From assembly GCA_030728245.1 (NCBI GenBank), contig JANQZX010000004.1:9423-51994 (forward strand): a stretch of DNA of 42,572 bases. The letters run 5' to 3'. Under the pieces are notes generated by a model, which made no database searches, was not told the DNA's origin, and worked only from the letters and a program-made list of their open reading frames with translations. Positions 1-9,800 of this stretch are shown piece after piece (position 1 is the stretch's first letter; the number at the start of each line of letters is the position of its first letter). This stretch comes from Saprospiraceae bacterium. GTDB lineage: Bacteria; Bacteroidota; Bacteroidia; Chitinophagales; Saprospiraceae. The translations under genes and the position numbers were made by a program.

Positions 1-1034
1 GGGGAATAAGCAACCCCACCAATTTTAGATAACTTATTAAACATCAGATTTGACAAAGTCTCATTTATCAAAATATTATAATAACCAGAAACTATTTCTT
101 CTGACACCTCAGTTTCGGTACCTATTGCTGCGCCCTGGGCACATTTTTTCACCCTTTCAAACAGCCGAATCACCTCTTTCACTTCAGGATGTCGCACAAT
201 ATAATAAACCTCGGCTTTTGCAGGAACCACATTGGGAGCCATAGAACCATTGGTAATCGCGTAATGAATCCTTGCGTCGGGTTCCACATGTTCCCTCATC
301 ATATTTACCATATCGTTCATAGCCTCCACCCCATCGAGCGCACTTCTACCTCTCCATGGCGCCATAGCAGCGTGAGCGGAAACGCCTTTGAAAGTAAATT
401 TTGCGGAAACAATCGCTAAAGAAGATTCTGCACTTGCATCATTTCTACTGGCAGGGTGCCAGGTAAGCACCGCATCGACATCGTCTAATAGACCACCTCT
501 TGCCATAAAAACCTTGCCGCCTCCACCTTCTTCGGCAGGCGTTCCATAAACCCTAATAGTACCTTTAATCTTCTCCTTAATCATCCAATCTTTCAAAGCG
601 ATGGCTGCTGCGGCGGAACCTGTTCCAAAAAGGTGGTGTCCACAAGCATGACCAGGCGCCCTTTCCTCTAAAGGCTCCATATTTGCAGATACTTTTTGAG
701 ATAAGCCAGGTAATGCATCATATTCAGCGAGAAATCCAATGACAGGTTTTCCTTCTCCGAATTCTGCAATAAAAGCGGTGGACATACCCTCTTGACCCGA
801 TGCTACCTTGAAACCATTATCTTTTAGTAAATTTTGAAGTAACAACGTACTTTTATCTTCTTGAAAGCCCAATTCAGCTAACTCCCAGATAGCTAAGGAA
901 GTCTTTTCATATTGTGCTTTATTTTTTTCTATGTGTTGTACAACCCCTTTTTCGGTAGCAGATAGTCCCGTATGCTGTGCATTTATATTAACGCAAGCGA
1001 ACACAAGTAAAAATAAGGTAGTCTTGAAATTCAT
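1..1034 (-). CDS. M20 family amidohydrolase, AbgB-like, exported (C-terminus cut by window edge)
   Basis: Translation of the minus strand from the ATG at 1034 stays open to the window edge, giving about 344 residues. A signal peptide (about 20 residues, ending near INAQ) points to export. The body matches M20 peptidases of the aminobenzoyl-glutamate hydrolase B / aminoacylase type: the metal-site motif GHACGHH (C131, H133), then PAEEGGGGK with paired glutamates, then WHPAS. The family hydrolyses amide bonds of N-acyl amino acids or p-aminobenzoyl-glutamate. It starts one base after the stop of the upstream coiled-coil gene, so the two are very likely co-transcribed. The C-terminal part of the catalytic domain lies outside the window. 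Family assignment is firm; the substrate is unknown. Confidence 0.88.
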   Translation of the reverse strand, partial: MNFKTTLFLLVFACVNINAQHTGLSATEKGVVQHIEKNKAQYEKTSLAIWELAELGFQEDKSTLLLQNLLKDNGFKVASGQEGMSTAFIAEFGEGKPVIGFLAEYDALPGLSQKVSANMEPLEERAPGHACGHHLFGTGSAAAAIALKDWMIKEKIKGTIRVYGTPAEEGGGGKVFMARGGLLDDVDAVLTWHPASRNDASAESSLAIVSAKFTFKGVSAHAAMAPWRGRSALDGVEAMNDMVNMMREHVEPDARIHYAITNGSMAPNVVPAKAEVYYIVRHPEVKEVIRLFERVKKCAQGAAIGTETEVSEEIVSGYYNILINETLSNLMFNKLSKIGGVAYS

Positions 1035-1035
1035 G

Positions 1036-2022
1036 TTAATCAAAAAGTTTATCATATTGATTCGTTTGAGACAATATTTCAGGTTTTAATAATTGATCAT
1101 TTTGTTTTCCCAGAATAAGGGTTCCCGCTTCTTTTTCCCACTCCTCCAATAACTTGAGACCAGATTCTTCAAAAACTCCATTTTGCAAATCTATGGCATT
1201 CATAAAATTATTTGAAGCATGCATAAAGCGCTCTAATTCGCCCATTTTGTTACCCACATCCTCAGCAACAGCCTCCATCGCAGTATCGAATAAAGCCCTT
1301 TTGTCTGGATTACCTTTGATAATACTTCTAGCCGACTGCATGGCATTATGGGTTGCGTGAACCGCCTTTTGTTCTTGTTCTTTAATTAAAATCTGATCAT
1401 TAATGTCTTCGTATAAAATAGTAGAATTATCAAACATTCTGGTTAAAATCTGATAAAGAACCACCATTTTCTGATAAAGAGCCTCTAATCGTAAATTTGA
1501 CTCTTGTAAACGACCGGCTTTTCTAGATTTAACAATTAAATCGGTTTGTTGATCATTCAATCGGGCGGTTTGCGCTTCTGCCAAATTTTGCTTAATGAGT
1601 AATTCATTATTATGAATCAGCTCTTTCATTTTGTGCATTTGCCCTCTCAACTTTGCAGACTGTTTCTTTAAATTATCCAGATTAGCACTCAACTCAGCCA
1701 GATATTTATTCAAAATACTTATGGGATCAATTTTAACAAAAAAACTGGTTATCCAGCGCATGGTATTTTTATAAATGAACCATAGTGACTTTCTGGTAGA
1801 AGGGTCTATAAGTGCATAAGCGGTAACCATCGTTAATAAAACCAGCAAGGTTAAGGGTATTGGCTGAGTAAGAAAACCAATGAGAGCAGGTAAGAAAACG
1901 AAGGTTAAAAAACCTAATCCAGCTAAAACACCAATAAGAAATATTAATCCGGTAACTCCCTCCGGTTTCCGCCAAAAGGACTGTGATGCAGAAAGAACAG
2001 AAATATCTTGATTGTTATCCAT
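1036..2022 (-). CDS. Membrane-anchored coiled-coil protein of unknown function
   Basis: 328 residues. I do not recognise a named family. Two hydrophobic segments occupy roughly residues 24-50 and 55-70, and a third weakly hydrophobic stretch follows near 80-95. From about 100 to 230 the chain is charged and helical with many Gln, Lys, Glu and Leu at heptad-like spacing, typical of a coiled coil; the tail to 328 is also helical. The overall look (membrane anchor plus long helical hairpin) recalls PspA-like or chemoreceptor-like scaffolds, but no diagnostic motif is present. It is the first gene of a two-gene minus-strand unit with the AbgB-like amidohydrolase, separated by one base. A role in organising or stabilising a membrane complex would be speculation. 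Confidence 0.75.
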   Translation of the reverse strand: MDNNQDISVLSASQSFWRKPEGVTGLIFLIGVLAGLGFLTFVFLPALIGFLTQPIPLTLLVLLTMVTAYALIDPSTRKSLWFIYKNTMRWITSFFVKIDPISILNKYLAELSANLDNLKKQSAKLRGQMHKMKELIHNNELLIKQNLAEAQTARLNDQQTDLIVKSRKAGRLQESNLRLEALYQKMVVLYQILTRMFDNSTILYEDINDQILIKEQEQKAVHATHNAMQSARSIIKGNPDKRALFDTAMEAVAEDVGNKMGELERFMHASNNFMNAIDLQNGVFEESGLKLLEEWEKEAGTLILGKQNDQLLKPEILSQTNQYDKLFD

Positions 2023-2113
2023 ATTGGAAATTAAATGAGGGTAAAGCGTGCAATTTAGTTAAAAAGAAAGAAAACTTCAAGTACTTAATAAAGGTATATT
2101 GCGGTTTAAAGGT

Positions 2114-2121
2114 TAAATTTG
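2114..2121 (+). promoter_or_regulatory. Candidate -7 promoter element of the arcA gene group
   Basis: TAAATTTG fits the Bacteroidota -7 consensus TAnnTTTG and lies 20 bases before the ATG at 2142. No good TTTG -33 element is found 19-21 bases further upstream, so the call rests on one element. Confidence 0.35.
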
Positions 2122-2141
2122 TTTTTTGAAATAAATCTAAA

Positions 2142-3410
2142 ATGATCCAGCAAGTTCAAGTATCGAATGAAATAGGCGAGTTAAAAAAAGTAATTATACA
2201 TCGTCCCGACGAAGGAATAAGTAGAATATCACCCAAACGTTCGGCTGAACTGCTGTTTGATGACATTGTTCATTTGCCATTAATGCAAAAAGAACACGAC
2301 ATTTTTAGGAAGGTTTTACATGCGTTTGTAGGCCAGGAAAATGTTTTAGAGGTTGAAGATTTACTATTAACTTCACTTTCTGCCAATGAAATTGAAAAAA
2401 ATAAGTTGATCGAATGGGTGGTACAACACGAAGAACTCCCCACTTCTATGTTGCATCTTTTGAAAAAGATGCCAAACGATACTCTAAAAGAAGTGCTCAT
2501 CACAGGATATGTCGAGGACGAGGACTATATTTTATTTGACCCTGTTCCAAATTTTATTTTTACCCGGGATATTGCGGTGACCATAAATAACCACGTGCTC
2601 ATAACCAAAGCCGCAAAGGAAGCAAGACATAGAGAGAACTATTTATCCAGATTTATTTTTGGTGTACATCCATTATTTGATGAACTTAGAAAACAGGAAA
2701 AAATCATTAATTTAAATATTATTGATTTGTTTCCCCCTTCAAGACAGGGCGAATCTGCCCACATTGAAGGGGGTGATGTCATGATGATTCATCCGGATTA
2801 TTTACTTATCGGCTGTAGCGAACGAAGTAATGCTTATGGAATTGATTCATTGCGAAAAGTGCTATTTGAGAAAAAGGTAGTAAAAAACGTGGTGAAGGTC
2901 AGCATTCCAAATGATCGATCGTTCATGCACATTGATACTTTGTTTACCCAAATAAACAGCCATCATGTTATTGCCTACAAACCACTGGTAGTAGAGGGAT
3001 CGGGCGTTGCTGTTACCGTTTATTCTCATGATGGCACCCAGAAAGAATTTTATTCACTGGCAGAATTCTGGCGTTCAGAAATAGATAAGGACGTTGTTTT
3101 TATTTATTCAGGCGGCGGTGTCTCTCCTTATCAGGAAAGGGAACAATGGACGGATGGCTGTAATTTAGTAGCCCTAAAACCTGGCGTTGCATTAGCTTAT
3201 GATAGAAATCCTAAAACGGAACAAACCCTCATTGCTCATGGATACAATATTTTACCAGCCAATCAATTCATTCAAAAAATAGAAGAGGGAATACTCAGCG
3301 TCAGGGAAGTTGAAAACACCATAATTACTTTGCCTTCCAGTGAGTTATCCAGAGCCAGAGGCGGTTCACATTGTATGACTTGTCCTATTCACCGTTCAAA
3401 CATAAACTAA
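2142..3410 (+). CDS. arcA: Arginine deiminase
   Basis: 422 residues, the normal length for arginine deiminase, which converts L-arginine to citrulline and ammonia in the cytoplasm. The full catalytic set is visible: D143 in FTRDI, E209 in HIEGGD, H263 and D265 in FMHIDT, and the nucleophile C411 in RGGSHCMTC. The N-terminal NEIGELKKVIIHRP segment is typical. No ornithine carbamoyltransferase, carbamate kinase or arginine/ornithine antiporter lies nearby, so this is not a complete ADI pathway operon; the citrulline made may be used elsewhere. The stop codon overlaps the next start (TAATG), implying translational coupling to the thioesterase. Confidence 0.93.
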   Translation: MIQQVQVSNEIGELKKVIIHRPDEGISRISPKRSAELLFDDIVHLPLMQKEHDIFRKVLHAFVGQENVLEVEDLLLTSLSANEIEKNKLIEWVVQHEELPTSMLHLLKKMPNDTLKEVLITGYVEDEDYILFDPVPNFIFTRDIAVTINNHVLITKAAKEARHRENYLSRFIFGVHPLFDELRKQEKIINLNIIDLFPPSRQGESAHIEGGDVMMIHPDYLLIGCSERSNAYGIDSLRKVLFEKKVVKNVVKVSIPNDRSFMHIDTLFTQINSHHVIAYKPLVVEGSGVAVTVYSHDGTQKEFYSLAEFWRSEIDKDVVFIYSGGGVSPYQEREQWTDGCNLVALKPGVALAYDRNPKTEQTLIAHGYNILPANQFIQKIEEGILSVREVENTIITLPSSELSRARGGSHCMTCPIHRSNIN

Positions 3411-3817
3411 TGTACGTACACACCTTTCAGAAAAGAGTTCGCTACGGTGAAACAGACCAAATGGGTTATCTTTATTATGGAAACTATGCCCAATATTACG
3501 AAATTGGCAGAGTTGAAATGCTTAGAAGTTTAGGGATAACCTATAAAAATTTAGAGGAAGATCATGGAACTTTTATGCCGGTTTTACATTTGGAATGCCG
3601 TTATGTTCGTCCCGCACGTTACGATGATTTACTTACCATAGAAACTACCCTTAGAAAACTACCTTCAAAGGACATTGTTTTCAATATGGAAATTAGAAAT
3701 GAGGCAGGGAAAATAGTGAATGGTGGTAGAGTCAGACTGTGTTTCCTAGATAGGAACACGGAAAAACCGGTGAATGCTCCTGCCGTTTTATTAAATGTAT
3801 TGCAACCTTTTTTTTAA
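3410..3817 (+). CDS. Acyl-CoA thioesterase, 4HBT hot-dog fold (YbgC/FadM type)
   Basis: 135 residues from the ATG at 3410, which overlaps the arcA stop codon. An in-frame start at 3371 lies inside arcA and would add 13 residues without family similarity. The motif RYGETDQMGYLYYGNYAQYYE carries the conserved Asp of 4-hydroxybenzoyl-CoA-type thioesterases, followed by the long helix containing E and R (EIGRVEMLRSLG). The family hydrolyses acyl-CoA thioesters in the cytoplasm; YbgC members are often linked to Tol-Pal or phospholipid metabolism, but no tol genes are here. Chain-length specificity cannot be inferred. It sits between arcA and a membrane protein in a tight plus-strand group. Confidence 0.88.
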   Translation: MYVHTFQKRVRYGETDQMGYLYYGNYAQYYEIGRVEMLRSLGITYKNLEEDHGTFMPVLHLECRYVRPARYDDLLTIETTLRKLPSKDIVFNMEIRNEAGKIVNGGRVRLCFLDRNTEKPVNAPAVLLNVLQPFF

Positions 3818-3836
3818 AATTACTTTTATTTATATA

Positions 3837-4835
3837 ATGAGACAAAGTCTAAAAGGGTATTGGACATCGATAAAACCATGGGCAAAGAAAGTTTCTTTTC
3901 CCGGTTTCTTCAAAGTACCTATTTGGGACGTTATAAGTTTTTCATTAAAAGAATTTCAACGGTTTGATCTAATGATTCGGGCGAATGCCGTTTCTTTTAG
4001 TTTTTTTCTTGCCTTGTTTCCCTCGCTCATCGCTTTATTCACACTAACCCCTTTTTTAAAAGAATCTATTTTAGGATTTCTGCCTGTTGATTATTCCTTT
4101 GATGCCTACTTACAAGAAGAAATCCAAAAAATTATGCCTGGTAATGCAGGAGACAGATTGTTTAATTTTATTGAAGACATCACCACCCAACCTAGAATTG
4201 GATTATTTTCTTTTGGATTTTTGTCCGCTATTTTCTTTGCTTCCAATGGTATATTAGCGCTTATAAGAGGATTTGAAAAAGACGAAATGCCCTCCTTTTT
4301 GCAATGGAACATGTTTAAAAAAAGATTAAATGCTATTTTGCTTACCTTTATCATAGGAGCGCTCGTTATTATCTCCGTCGTATTGGTTATCATGGGTAGT
4401 TGGCTGACCACCCTACTCATTCAATACATAAAAGTTGGAAAAATACTTGCCTTTCTATTGAACCTCAGTCGTTGGGGCGTTATCATAGCCTTATTTTATT
4501 CATCTATTTCCCTCATTTATAAATTTGGGGCTGCGACCAAACAAAAATTTCTGTTTTTTACTCCCGGTTCCGCTTTAGCCACTTTACTTTGTTTAGGAAG
4601 CTCCATCGTTTTTTCCTACTATGTAAACCAATTTAATACCTATAACGAACTGTACGGCTCTATTGGAACTATTATTGTCCTGATGTTATGGATACAATTG
4701 AACACTCTATCCATACTCATAGGATTCGAATTAAATGCTGGAATAATGATAAACAGAGTGATAAAGCAAAAATTCACTATCGAATACAATGCTGAAATAA
4801 AATGTAATGAAAGAAATGATAAAGAAGTTAAATAA
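3837..4835 (+). CDS. YihY/BrkB family inner-membrane protein
   Basis: 332 residues from ATG 3837; an upstream in-frame start at 3795 lies inside the thioesterase gene and adds 14 residues unlike the family. Hydrophobic segments at roughly residues 50-75, 125-150, 170-205, 210-235, 240-265 and 280-305 give about six transmembrane helices. The segment RANAVSFSFFLALFPSLIALF is the typical first-helix signature of YihY/BrkB proteins, and LWIQLNTLSILIGFELNA is the typical last one. The old annotation as ribonuclease BN is wrong for this family; its molecular role is not established. The 3' end overlaps the start of the PorV/PorQ-type gene by 29 bases. Confidence 0.9.
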   Translation: MRQSLKGYWTSIKPWAKKVSFPGFFKVPIWDVISFSLKEFQRFDLMIRANAVSFSFFLALFPSLIALFTLTPFLKESILGFLPVDYSFDAYLQEEIQKIMPGNAGDRLFNFIEDITTQPRIGLFSFGFLSAIFFASNGILALIRGFEKDEMPSFLQWNMFKKRLNAILLTFIIGALVIISVVLVIMGSWLTTLLIQYIKVGKILAFLLNLSRWGVIIALFYSSISLIYKFGAATKQKFLFFTPGSALATLLCLGSSIVFSYYVNQFNTYNELYGSIGTIIVLMLWIQLNTLSILIGFELNAGIMINRVIKQKFTIEYNAEIKCNERNDKEVK

Positions 4836-5910
4836 ATTGGCGGTATTCTTTTTTTTGATGGCGAGCCTTTTTTATCAGAATAAGGTATTTGCACAAAAAT
4901 ATAGCAATGCCTTTTTACAAATTGGTGTGGGTGCTGCCGGTCAGGGATTAGCTTACGCATGTGTTGCTTCCACCGATAATACTAATGCTGCTTATTGGAA
5001 TCCAGCGGGAATAGTTAGAAATAACCATACTCAATGGGAAATTTCTGCCATGCATAGTGAATGGTTTGGGGGTATTGGCAAATATGATTATCTGGGTGTA
5101 ACACTACCCGGCAAAAATGAAAAGCAAAGAATTGCCCTATCTCTTATTAGATTTGGGGTAGATGATATTCCCAACACTTTATCCCTTTACAATGAAGACG
5201 GGACTGTTAATTTTGATAATTTAAGTTCTTTTTCCGCCTCAGACAATGCTTTTCTATTTTCCTACAGTAAAAAAATAGGAAAGAACACAGGTTTAAATCC
5301 CCTTTCAATGGGTTTAAATGCCAAAATCATTCATAGAAATATTGGAAAATTTGCTAATTCCTGGGGCTTTGGATTAGATGCCGGGGTACAGTACCACAAA
5401 AACAATGTTAAGGCAGGAATAATGTTCAGGGACATAACCTCTACATTCAATGTCTGGCGATTCTCATTTTCCGAAGAAGAAAAAAATATTTTAGGTGTAA
5501 CTGGAAACGATTTACCTTCGGAAAGATTAGAAATTACGAATCCACAAATCGTTGTAGGCACCTCTTTCCTAAAGCGATTTAACAAAATTGGGATAAGTCC
5601 TGAATTAGATTTTTATATTCAAACAGACGGAAGACGAAATACTCTTTTTTCTACTGACAAATTAAGTTTAGATCCAGCTATAGGCTGTGAAATCAACTTC
5701 ATTTCCAAAGTATTTTTACGATTTGGTGCTAATCAGTTTCAATTTTTTCCCGTTGGAAACAACCAAAAGACATGGGCAGCCAGACCCGCTTTTGGTGCAG
5801 GATTTAAAACAAGAAGCATACAAATTGACTACGGCTTTAATGATCCCGGCATAGGAAATGGGGCACATTCCCATATCATTTCTACTCTACTTCGATTTGG
5901 TGGTAAATGA
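4807..5910 (+). CDS. PorV/PorQ family outer-membrane beta-barrel protein
   Basis: 367 residues with an N-terminal signal peptide ending near VFAQ. The mature start KYSNAFLQIGVGAAGQGLAYACVAS followed by NAAYWNPAG is the hallmark of the PorV/PorQ family (FadL-like barrels associated with type IX secretion in Bacteroidota). The rest alternates polar and hydrophobic residues as expected for beta strands and ends in an aromatic-rich strand LLRFGGK. PorV shuttles T9SS cargo at the outer membrane and PorQ works with the attachment complex; which role this paralogue has cannot be told. A T9SS type B cargo is encoded at 31977 in this window. Starts at 4807 and 4816 are both possible; both overlap the previous gene. 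Confidence 0.75.
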   Translation: MKEMIKKLNKLAVFFFLMASLFYQNKVFAQKYSNAFLQIGVGAAGQGLAYACVASTDNTNAAYWNPAGIVRNNHTQWEISAMHSEWFGGIGKYDYLGVTLPGKNEKQRIALSLIRFGVDDIPNTLSLYNEDGTVNFDNLSSFSASDNAFLFSYSKKIGKNTGLNPLSMGLNAKIIHRNIGKFANSWGFGLDAGVQYHKNNVKAGIMFRDITSTFNVWRFSFSEEEKNILGVTGNDLPSERLEITNPQIVVGTSFLKRFNKIGISPELDFYIQTDGRRNTLFSTDKLSLDPAIGCEINFISKVFLRFGANQFQFFPVGNNQKTWAARPAFGAGFKTRSIQIDYGFNDPGIGNGAHSHIISTLLRFGGK

Positions 5911-5919
5911 TAAAAAAAA

Positions 5920-5951
5920 TTTGTATTTGAAATAAAAAGGAAATAGATTTG
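5920..5951 (+). promoter_or_regulatory. Bacteroidota-type promoter driving the 6S-like RNA
   Basis: TTTG at 5920-5923, a 20-base spacer, then TAGATTTG at 5944-5951. This is an exact fit to the TTTG-N19-21-TAnnTTTG consensus of the Bacteroidota housekeeping sigma factor. Transcription would begin near 5956-5958, exactly where the 5' arm of the RNA closing stem begins. No coding sequence follows on this strand, so the promoter supports an RNA gene. Confidence 0.75.
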
Positions 5952-5955
5952 CCGC

Positions 5956-6146
5956 TCATACAGGCGACCCACGTTTTTGACTCTACATTTTTAATAAATT
6001 AAGACCGGACTCGGAGTGACAAGGGCGGGCCTCAGCCAATAACATTGGTTTCCATATAGGAACAAGGGGATTACCGAACCACAAAGGCTGTCTTAATCCT
6101 GCTTTTAAGAGGGTCCAAAAACCTTCCTATCGCCTGTATGTTTTTT
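5956..6146 (+). ncRNA. ssrS: Structured non-coding RNA, probably 6S RNA (SsrS)
   Basis: About 190 nt between the PorV-like gene and the LON gene, with no coding potential. The ends pair perfectly over 11 bp (5957-5967 with 6130-6140), directly followed by six T (6141-6146). Inside, GGACTC 6007-6012 can pair with GGGTCC 6111-6116, TCTTAA 6091-6096 with TTAAGA 6105-6110, and an apical hairpin CCAAT/ATTGG (6036-6048) sits at the midpoint. Length, closed ends, central bubble and a small 3'-strand hairpin fit 6S RNA, which sequesters housekeeping RNA polymerase holoenzyme. It lacks the SRP tetraloop region and is far too short for RNase P RNA or tmRNA. The 6S identity is an inference from architecture; that this is an expressed structured RNA is much better supported. 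Confidence 0.6.
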
Positions 6147-6148
6147 AA

Positions 6149-6781
6149 TTAGAATGTTGGGGGCTTCAAATATTTTATATGCCCATTTAATCTGGCTTTT
6201 TCTTTGATGTTATTCACCTCTAACACATGAGGAATGAAAAGATTCAAGTGTTTTATCAGATACTTTAATCTTTCATTTTCTACTGGAATTTGAATCAATT
6301 CCAATTCCTGATGAATGCTCAAACCAACATAATGTGCAAAATCAAAGGAAAATAATTCTTCAGGATCAACAGGCAGTTTCTTCTTTATTTCTAATAAATC
6401 AAATAATTGGTTCAATTTGGATAAAAGTAAAGTCTGAAATTGAAGCTCTGATGTTGAAATACTAGGTAAAAATTCAATTTTACCGTTTAAATAATCATCT
6501 TGCTTAACCGGGTAATTAAAATCAACTACATGAAAGACTCTTTTTCCTAATAGTTCAACATCGCAGGAACCGTCTAATTCAAGATTATAAATAGATACAA
6601 GTTCCAATTCTGTACCAGCGTCTATAATTTTTCCTTTGATATAAGGTATAATGCCAAAATTCTCACTGTTCTCTTCACAATGTCTTATTAATTTTTTGTA
6701 TCGGGGTTCAAAAATATGTAGATTCACTTTTTCGTTAGGAAAAACGACTAGTTGAAGCGGAAAAAGAGGTAAAACGCGCAT
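6149..6781 (-). CDS. Stand-alone LON substrate-binding domain protein
   Basis: 210 residues beginning MRVLPLFPLQLVVFPNEKVNLHIFEPRY, the signature of the N-terminal substrate-recognition domain of Lon protease. The AAA+ ATPase and Ser/Lys protease domains are absent, so this is a complete but single-domain member (LON_substr_bdg), not a truncated Lon. Such proteins are common in Bacteroidota; their role is unclear, with substrate or protein binding the usual suggestion. The 3' end stops three bases from the T tract of the convergent 6S-like RNA, so read-through of either transcript would produce antisense RNA. Confidence 0.85.
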   Translation of the reverse strand: MRVLPLFPLQLVVFPNEKVNLHIFEPRYKKLIRHCEENSENFGIIPYIKGKIIDAGTELELVSIYNLELDGSCDVELLGKRVFHVVDFNYPVKQDDYLNGKIEFLPSISTSELQFQTLLLSKLNQLFDLLEIKKKLPVDPEELFSFDFAHYVGLSIHQELELIQIPVENERLKYLIKHLNLFIPHVLEVNNIKEKARLNGHIKYLKPPTF

Positions 6782-6829
6782 TTAGTATGTAATTTTAGTT
6801 TATAGTTATTTCAATGTAAAAGCCTATTT

Positions 6830-9800
6830 ATGAAAACAAATTTAAACTATTTATTCACCGTTTTCGGTTTTATTTTTCTCTGTTTTTTCGAAACTTCTTG
6901 TAAAAAGGAAGACAAAATTATCATAAATACCTTAACCGTTGACAATCCTTACCTGGTTAGTTATACCTCTGGGATCATTTCGACTCAGTCAGATATACAA
7001 ATCGTTTTTGCTTCAACTAATATACCCGGAGCTGAAGCTGGCATAGAGGTAGAAGCTTCATCTTTAACCTTTTCCCCGAAAATTGAAGGAAAGGTTTATT
7101 GGAAAAATAAAAATACGCTCGTTTTTGAACCTTCAAAACCTCTTCCTCCTGCACAAAATTATAAAGTTACTTTAGATATTGCAAGTTTAATTAAAGATGC
7201 CAAAGCGCCCTACGATACCTTCAGTTTTAGTTTTGCCACAAGAGAACAACATTTGGGAGTAACCATAGAAGGACTTAAAATATTTGATAATCAAGACGAC
7301 AACAAAATCACCTTTTCCGGATCTATTTTCACTGAAGATATAGTTTCCAAGAAAGAGTTAACATCTTGTGTGGAGGCCAAAATAGATGGAAAATTAGTAG
7401 ATATCGTTTGGGAAAACGACTTGAATGATAAAACGCATATATTTTCTTTAGCAAACATTCAAAGAACTGAAAAACAACAAGATATAAAAATAAATTTACT
7501 CGGTGAGAAGATAGGTGCACCGGAAGATTATGAAATAACTTATACTGTCCCTGCGACTGGTATTTTTACGATGATCAAAGTTAGTCCTGTAAACAACTTA
7601 ACTGATGGAATAAGAGTAGAATTTTCTGAACTTTTAGATGCCAATCAAGATCTGGAAGGATTTATTGACATAGAAGGATATTCCGGTTCCCTACCCTATT
7701 TGATTGAACAAAACATTATTAGAATTTTCCCCGAAAATATTTCCCCGGGAAACTACGTACTTAAAGTTTTAAAAGGGATAAAATCATCCACTGGAATTAC
7801 CCTAAACAAATTAATACAGGAGAATTTTTATATTAATCCTTCCTTTCCCGCAGTCACTTTATCAGGCTCAGGAGCCATTGTTCCTAATACTAAAGGTGTT
7901 TTATTTCCATTCAATTCAATAGGACTTTCCGCCATAGATGTAGAAATATTCAAAGTTGGCAGCCATAATATTGTCTCGCTTTTAAAGGATAATGACCTTA
8001 ATGAAGCAAATTATAATATGTATAGGGTTGGAAAAATTATTAAGCAAAAAACAATTACTCTACATCATGTCAATCCTTTAAAGGATGGCATGGAATGGAA
8101 AGAATTTTACCTGGATTTAAATGATTTAATTAAAACAGATCCAGGGGCCATTTATCAGGTAAGAATTGGATTTAGACAAGAATATGCCATTAATCCCTGT
8201 GTGGATCAGTCATCCATAGATATTGAAAAAGCACAGTCCGACCAAATTTATTTCAAGGATGAAAGCGGAAACAGGACGAGTATCATGGATAATTTTTTTG
8301 GAGGAATACCATATAATGAAAATTATACCTGGGCTAATCGAGAAAATCCGTGTTTTCCTGAATTTTATAATTCAGATCGTTTTGTGTCTGGAAATCTTTT
8401 AGTTTCAAATTATGGCATCACTGCAAAACGAGGTTCCGATGATTTAGTATGGGTCTCTGTATCAGATTTAATAACTACTGACCCTGTAGGAAATATTACC
8501 ATTGATATTTATAATGAGGCTAATGACCTGATATCCCAAGTGAAAACAGACCAGGACGGCATAGCAAAAATCAATGTGAATAATGAAAATCCAGCGGTTG
8601 TGGTGGCTCATTCTGGTAAAAACAAAGGATATCTAAGACTAAAAGAGGAGGATGCTCTGAATTTAAGCCGTTTTGATATTTCTGGAGAGCAAGTTAAAGG
8701 GGATGTAAGAGGTTTTATTTATGCTGAAAGAAATATTTGGAAACCAGGAGATAGTTTGTTTTTTAACTTTATGTTACTCGACAAAAAAGCCACTTTACCC
8801 AAAGAATATCCAATAACTATGGAGCTTTTTGATGCTAAAGGTCAGCTTTATGAGAAGAGAGTTACCAACAAACAATTAAATGGCATTTACCCACTGTCTC
8901 TTTCTACCCAAGTCAACGATCAGACCGGAACCTGGCGAATAAGTATCAAAGCTGGAGCCAATACTTTCGAAAAATCGTTCAAAATAGAGTCCATTAAACC
9001 AAATAGATTAAAATCGACCTTGGTTTTTGATTATACTTTATTGAAAAAAAACCAAGAGCCATTTAACGTGCAAATAAAAGCAAACTGGTTGACAGGTATC
9101 CCAGCCTCTGAATGTAAAGCCGTTGTAGAACTCAAGTTAAAAGATGAAGCAACTGTCTTTAACACCTTTCCATCCTTTACGTTTGGTAATGAATTTTTTA
9201 AAAATAATTCATCGGATGCTAAAACCGTTTTTAACGGACCATTGAGCACTTTAGGTACAGGTGCTTTTTCTCTTAAAATATCAGAAAATCCTGATGTTTC
9301 AGGCAAATTAACCGCCTTATTTCAAACAAGAGTTTTTGAACCCTCCGGAGATTTCAGTACAACCATTGAAAAGATAACTTATCATCCATTTTCTTCTTAT
9401 GTGGGTATTGAAATACCCTTAAATAATTGGGGAGAACCCGTTTTAGCTGAAAATAAACCATCCATTCTAAGGTTTGCCGTAGCCGATAACGAGGGAAATC
9501 CATTGAAAAACAAACAAATTAGCGTCAGTTTATTTAGAACAGATTGGTATTGGTGGTGGGATAATAACCAGTACAAAAATGCTGATTTTAATACGGAAAC
9601 GGCAAAGGAAACGGTTAAAGAAATCATGTTAACTACCGATTCAAAAGGTATTGCTACATGGAAATTAACTATTAATGAATGGGGAAGATATTTACTTTTG
9701 GCGGAAGATATTTCCTCTGGACACAGATCTGCTCAATACATTCACTCGGGATACCCCGATGGGGCAAGTGATTTAAATGAAAAGAACCTGCTTTCGTTGA

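Noticed and set aside
50-419. Plus-strand reading frames at the start of the window
   Set aside because: They lie antisense to a continuous M20 peptidase frame with clear motifs and have no protein-like features.
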